Source: Saprospira grandis str. Lewin (GTDB taxonomy: Bacteria; Bacteroidota; Bacteroidia; Chitinophagales; Saprospiraceae). Taken from it: a DNA stretch of 64,000 bases. This document shows, in pieces, positions 60,519-64,000 of this stretch. The notes below the pieces were generated by a model. That model did not search any database and was not told the DNA's origin. It saw only the letters and a program-made list of their open reading frames with translations. Each line of letters starts with the position of its first letter. Positions within the stretch are counted from its first letter, which is position 1. The stretch is from positions 1,604,995 through 1,668,994 of the forward strand of contig NC_016940.1 in assembly GCF_000250635.1 (NCBI RefSeq). The letters run 5' to 3'. The position numbers and the translations under genes are program-made.

Positions 60519-62984
60519 CTAAAAGCGTTTGGCCAGCTCCTTTCCAAAGCGGGGAACATCTAAAAAGTAGAGCAACTTCACAGAAAACTGATTGAGGGGA
60601 TTATCCTCTAGCATCTGCTGAAAGTTTCGGCCATAGTTTTCTTCTACATATTGGCCCTCGCTGAGGATAGCATTCTTCCAGACTGCATTAAACTCGCTAC
60701 CGGGGGCAAAGCGCCAGCGGAAAATCAGGTCAATATTAAAAGCATTATAATTTTGGTCATGCAAAGCATCATAAGAGCTATCGAGTAGGTCGCCAGTTTG
60801 GTCCAAAACATAAAAATCTGAATAAGCCACCGAAGCCCAAAAGTGTCGAGCTCTAAAGCTTAGCGAAATTAGGGGACTAAAGAGGTAGTTAAAAGTCAAT
60901 TGCGACTCCATAGTCTGATAACTCCTCTGCCCAAAAATAATGCTCTCATCGGCCAAGCGATTGACATAGCCCAAGTTCTTGTTCCGCAGGGTTAGGTTTT
61001 GAGACAAGACCAAATTGGCCCGATCATTAAAGCGGTAGCGGGGGCTCAGCTCCATCTCAAAGGTATAGGCATTCTTCCAAATGGGATTGGCCGACAAAAA
61101 GGGCCGATAAGAAATATCGCCATCCAAGGCAAAAGGCTTGCGATAATCTGAAGAAAAATAGCCCCGAATACGGCCCCAAATGGGTTTGTTCCAAGCTCGG
61201 CCGGCCTCTCTGGCCTCAAAGAAATCGACATAGCCCAAAGGCTGAAAAGCCAAATTGAAAAAGCTATACAAGAAGTTTTTATCGGTGGCCGATACCTGCG
61301 CATTCATTTCTATTCGGCTAAAATTATAGGGTTTATACAACTGCTCCATATAAGTAGAGAAATTGTAGTGCATATAATTGTAGCGGCCAAAAGGCTTGAA
61401 AATATAGTAATCTAGATTGGCGGTGGTCCGCAGATAATTGGGCCGACCAATATAGCCTAAGTCGTTAATATTATACTGATCGCTATAAACGGTTTGATTG
61501 AGCGACCAGCGCCATTGGCCCTGAATCTTTCCTACATTTAAATAGGCTTTAAAGCCATCTTCGATCTCTTCTTTATACAGCTCTTGGTCCAAATAACGGC
61601 GACTATAAGCCCCCGAGCCCGACAATACATAGCGGTTCTTTTTATCCGTCAAGCGAAATTCAGTTCCCCAAGCCATAGCATCCGTAAAGCCGCCCGATCG
61701 CAAAACAGAGCTTTGCACAAAACTAATGTAGGAGTTGTTCCGCAGCTGCTGGTCAATGACTAATAGATTGTAGTTGCTCAGGCTTTCGGTTTTAATGCTG
61801 CGCTCCTCCCCTTTTTCGCTTTCTATTTTGGCGTAGGCGGGGGCCGTTACAGCATTAAATACCCCAACACCAAGGCCTTTTTGGGTTCGGCCCGATAACT
61901 TCAGGGCGTTAATCAATTGACTGCGCTCTGGGTTACTCACTAAGGTTTCTGTACTATCCATTTGGCTGCTGGCCCAACTGGCTCGACTCGGGCGGCTACC
62001 GACTCTACGAGAGTAAAATAAATCGGCTCGCCCAAATAATTCGGTCCCTTCCGTAAAAAAGGGGCGGCGCTCGGTATAATAGATTTCAAAAGGGCTGAGG
62101 TTAAATTGTAGGTTGTCCGATTGCACATCGCCAAAGTCTGGAATTAGGGCCACATCTAAGGTAAAACTCTCATTGATGCCGTATTTTAGGTCTGCCCCCG
62201 CAGAAGCCCGAAAGCTAGGCGCCTGCCCATTTTCTAAGGTCAAATAACTGGCCGCATAGGGGGTTAAGGACAAGCGCAAGGGCGGATTGATGCCCTCCAA
62301 ACCATACAATAAGCCAAATTGCTGTACCTCCCCATCTATTTCGGGGTCGAGGGCCGACCAGTACGCACTTTCTCTGTATCTCCGAATATAACGCTCGAAG
62401 TTGATGCCCCAAAGCTGCTGCTCCTGAGGTGCAAAACGCAATTGAGAGTAAGGAATCTCTATTTCTACGCTCCAACCATCTTCCAATATCTGATGTCCAG
62501 AGCGCCAAGCCGCATCCCAAAGCTGATCCCCATCACTGGCATCTTCTCGCACGCCCGAAGCACTGACCGTAAAATGAAAGGCGTTTTGCTGCCTAAACAT
62601 CCCATCAATGTAAACGGTAAAATAATCGGCATTAGAGCCCGACACCTCATCTCGAACCGCCAATTGCTGCAAAATGCTGTCTGGCGCAGGATCATACATA
62701 TAGGCCCCAATATAAATGGCCGAAGGTCCATAAATTACCCGCACTTCGGTCCGAAAAGAGCCCGGCGTATTCGGCGCAGGCTCATATTCCGTAAATCCCT
62801 CGGCAATGGGGGCCTCCTGCCAAGCCGCCTCATTCAATAGACCGTCAATTTTTAATTTTCCCTCGCCCAATTGCATGGCCCGCAAGCCCTTTTTGTTGGG
62901 GTAGGCCGCCATGCCCACCGGCTGAGCCGCTAAGCCCAAAATAGCCGATAAGTAAAAGAATATCAGTAGATAAAACTGCTGCAT
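60519..62984 (-). CDS. DUF5916 outer-membrane protein with CBM9-like domain
   Basis: 821 aa from the ATG at 62984, chosen because it opens a signal peptide (QQFYLLIFFYLSAILGLAAQ) and lies just after a consensus promoter. N-terminal CBM9-like domain (about 30-220; KIDGLLNEAAWQEAP, TEVRVIYGPSAIYIGAYMYD, WSVEIEIPYSQLRF). Then the DUF5916 barrel region (about 230-821) with FEIYYTERRPFFTEGTELFG and many alternating strands. The family is common in Bacteroidota; its substrate is unknown, probably carbohydrate binding at the cell surface. Confidence 0.88.
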   Translation of the reverse strand: MQQFYLLIFFYLSAILGLAAQPVGMAAYPNKKGLRAMQLGEGKLKIDGLLNEAAWQEAPIAEGFTEYEPAPNTPGSFRTEVRVIYGPSAIYIGAYMYDPAPDSILQQLAVRDEVSGSNADYFTVYIDGMFRQQNAFHFTVSASGVREDASDGDQLWDAAWRSGHQILEDGWSVEIEIPYSQLRFAPQEQQLWGINFERYIRRYRESAYWSALDPEIDGEVQQFGLLYGLEGINPPLRLSLTPYAASYLTLENGQAPSFRASAGADLKYGINESFTLDVALIPDFGDVQSDNLQFNLSPFEIYYTERRPFFTEGTELFGRADLFYSRRVGSRPSRASWASSQMDSTETLVSNPERSQLINALKLSGRTQKGLGVGVFNAVTAPAYAKIESEKGEERSIKTESLSNYNLLVIDQQLRNNSYISFVQSSVLRSGGFTDAMAWGTEFRLTDKKNRYVLSGSGAYSRRYLDQELYKEEIEDGFKAYLNVGKIQGQWRWSLNQTVYSDQYNINDLGYIGRPNYLRTTANLDYYIFKPFGRYNYMHYNFSTYMEQLYKPYNFSRIEMNAQVSATDKNFLYSFFNLAFQPLGYVDFFEAREAGRAWNKPIWGRIRGYFSSDYRKPFALDGDISYRPFLSANPIWKNAYTFEMELSPRYRFNDRANLVLSQNLTLRNKNLGYVNRLADESIIFGQRSYQTMESQLTFNYLFSPLISLSFRARHFWASVAYSDFYVLDQTGDLLDSSYDALHDQNYNAFNIDLIFRWRFAPGSEFNAVWKNAILSEGQYVEENYGRNFQQMLEDNPLNQFSVKLLYFLDVPRFGKELAKRF

Positions 62985-63019
62985 AATTGTTAGTTGTGGA
63001 GGTTTGTAATTGTTGGCTG

Positions 63020-63051
63020 CAAATTTAGGCGCTAAAGAAATAGCCGTCAAA
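63020..63051 (-). promoter_or_regulatory. Consensus promoter of the DUF5916 gene
   Basis: TTTG (63051-63048), a 20-nt spacer, TAAATTTG (63027-63020), about 36 nt upstream of the ATG at 62984. Confidence 0.68.
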
Positions 63052-63092
63052 CTTTTACTATTAGCCTTCTGCAAATTTCGACTAAGTTGTTT

Positions 63093-63222
63093 TTGGGGCC
63101 TCCGCTGCGGCTTCGCCTTGCGGCGCTACGCTTCAGGGCTCGCAGGTCTGCTCGGCCCTGCGGCCTGACGGCCTTGGTCTGCGGCTTCGCCGCCCCCTTT
63201 CGCATCGCTAGGCCGCTCAGCT
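63093..63222 (+). repeat. GC mosaic hairpin repeat, copy R23 (GGCCT/AGGCC ends)
   Basis: Head TTTTTGGGGCCTCCGC, GGGCTCGCAGGTCTGCTCGG anchor, a GGCCTGACGGCC cassette, a GCGGC/GCCGC cassette, tail CATCGCTAGGCC. Confidence 0.9.
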
Positions 63223-63254
63223 GTCTTTTTCCAGCTTAAGTTTCTTCTTCGGCA

Positions 63255-63645
63255 AGTCTGTTTAAAATTTTGTGTTTCTCCTTTTTGCTGCCTAGGGACA
63301 AGCCCCTAGGCTAGCTTTTTCAGACAGCCCTCTAAAGAGGGCCTTTGGATAAGCTACTTCTCTGCAACAACAACTGAACAAGGCCTTGTATATCAATAGT
63401 TGAGGCCCTTGTCAGGGCTGACTCCATTGGATTAGCCTAGGGGAGTCTGTTTAAAATTTTGTGTGCGGCCCTTTTCTGCGCCTAGGGACAAGCCCCTAGG
63501 CTAGCTTTTTCAGACAGCCCTCTAAAGAGGGCCTTTGGATAAGGTTCTTCTCTGCAACAACAACTGAACAAGGCCTTGTATATCAATAGTTGAGGCCCTT
63601 TAGGGCTGACTCCATTGGATTAGCCTAGGGGCTTGTCCCTAGGCG
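63255..63645 (+). mobile_element. Two tandem MITE-like copies, M2 (truncated) and M3
   Basis: Each begins with AGTCTGTTTAAAATTTTGTG, then the left end CCTAGGGACAAGCCCCTAGG, a core with CCCTC/GAGGG, CAAGGCCTTG and AGGGCTGACTCCATTGGATT, and the right end. M2 breaks off at CCTAGGGG (63443), where M3 starts. M3 has a full right end GGGGCTTGTCCCTAGGCG. Cores are nearly identical to each other and to the inverted M1 at 10564-10768. Confidence 0.8.
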
Positions 63646-63650
63646 ACTAT

Positions 63651-63700
63651 TGGCATAACTAGTTTACTTCCAGACATAACTAGTTTACCGCCAGACCTAA
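63651..63700 (+). repeat. Short imperfect tandem repeat
   Basis: GGCATAACTAGTTTACTTCC followed by GACATAACTAGTTTACCGCC-type sequence, two to three units of about 22 bp. Purpose unknown. Confidence 0.5.
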
Positions 63701-63763
63701 CTTTTGCCTTTTTTCATTTTGTTGCGTTTTTTCAGTTTTTAACAAAGCGCTAACAATTGGACA

Positions 63764-63801
63764 TAAAAAAAGGCGCAAAACCTAGGTTTTGCGCCTTTTT
63801 C
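63764..63801. terminator. Bidirectional terminator-like palindrome
   Basis: AAAAAAGGCGCAAAACC/GGTTTTGCGCCTTTTT perfect palindrome with A and T flanks. No gene ends here inside the window, so it may belong to a gene beyond the right edge. Confidence 0.7.
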
Positions 63802-63803
63802 AG

Positions 63804-64000
63804 GGGCCGAAGCGGGAGGTCTAGCTTAGAAATAGCTGTTGAGCGGCCCAGCGATGTGCAGGGGTGGCCGAAGGCCAGACCAAAGGCGAAACGAAGTGAA
63901 GCCTGCAGGGCCGAGCGACCCGACCAACGGGAGCCGATGCAGCGAAGCAAGTAACAGCGAGCCCCGAAACGTAGCGGCGGCCAGCTTGCTGGCCGCGGGC
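63804..64000 (-). repeat. GC mosaic hairpin repeat, copy R24 (GGCCC/GGGCC ends, cut by window edge)
   Basis: Minus-strand reading starts at the window end within GCCCGCGGCC, then an AGCAAGCT hairpin, CGCCGCTACGTTTCGGGGCT, an anchor disrupted by a short GTAA-type insertion, an A-rich cassette, a GGCC/GGCC cassette and tail CATCGCTGGGCC. The tail body is of the CATCGCTAGGCC kind, but its A is G, matching the GGCCC head. Confidence 0.82.

Overview
The window looks like chromosomal DNA of a gliding, type IX secretion (T9SS)-bearing member of the Bacteroidota, most likely a Saprospira-like organism. Evidence: gldK, porP/SprF-type and porQ genes; several secreted proteins ending in a T9SS sorting domain; the Bacteroidota-specific lpxC-fabZ fusion; a short primary-type sigma factor; promoters of the TTTG-N19/20-TAnnTTTG type; and poor Shine-Dalgarno signals. 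The species name is an inference.

Layout. 0-5.8 kb: gldK, a porP/SprF-like gene, a membrane-anchored pseudokinase and two unknown genes. 5.8-9.3 kb: pyrH and the rplM-rpsI-rpsB-tsf operon (all minus strand). 9.6-12 kb: a 42-bp tandem repeat, a small helical protein, a MITE-like element and a T9SS cargo protein. 12-22.3 kb: a MacB-like permease, a large TPR-CHAT protease, two secreted unknowns, a TPR-caspase and a papain-like protease. 22.3-25.5 kb: a T9SS cargo gene plus an ECF sigma/anti-sigma-like pair, bracketed by two inverted copies of a 160-nt nested palindrome. 26-28.4 kb: a 138-bp tandem array, then fumC. 28.5-39.3 kb: a second ECF sigma factor, a degenerate receiver, nadC, a DUF983 gene, secreted unknowns and recN. 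39.6-43.6 kb: a UPF1-like helicase with a DnaQ-like exonuclease, then an HtrA protease. 43.6-49.2 kb: an 83-bp tandem array, the lpxC/fabZ-lpxA-ABC ATPase operon, and a MORN lipoprotein coupled to porQ. 49.5-50.3 kb: a tRNA cluster in which tRNA-Leu(UAA) is interrupted by a group I intron. 50.8-63.1 kb: a lamin-tail T9SS protein, primary sigma factor, bioD, a TPR protein, thiH, glnS and a DUF5916 outer-membrane protein. 63.2-64 kb: two tandem MITE-like copies.

The most striking feature is a family of about 24 GC-rich intergenic elements (about 130-200 bp each), roughly one per 2.7 kb, in both orientations. They share conserved anchors, but every hairpin between the anchors differs from copy to copy while staying self-complementary. 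The two ends also covary: GGCCT with AGGCC, GGCTG with CAGCC, GGCCC with GGGCC. This pattern points to selection on a multibranched RNA or DNA fold. The second main result is the group I intron, inserted between U34 and A35 of tRNA-Leu(UAA), the position used in cyanobacteria and plastids.

Coordinates of short sites were counted by eye and may be off by one or two bases. Family names come from recognised motifs and memory, not from database searches.
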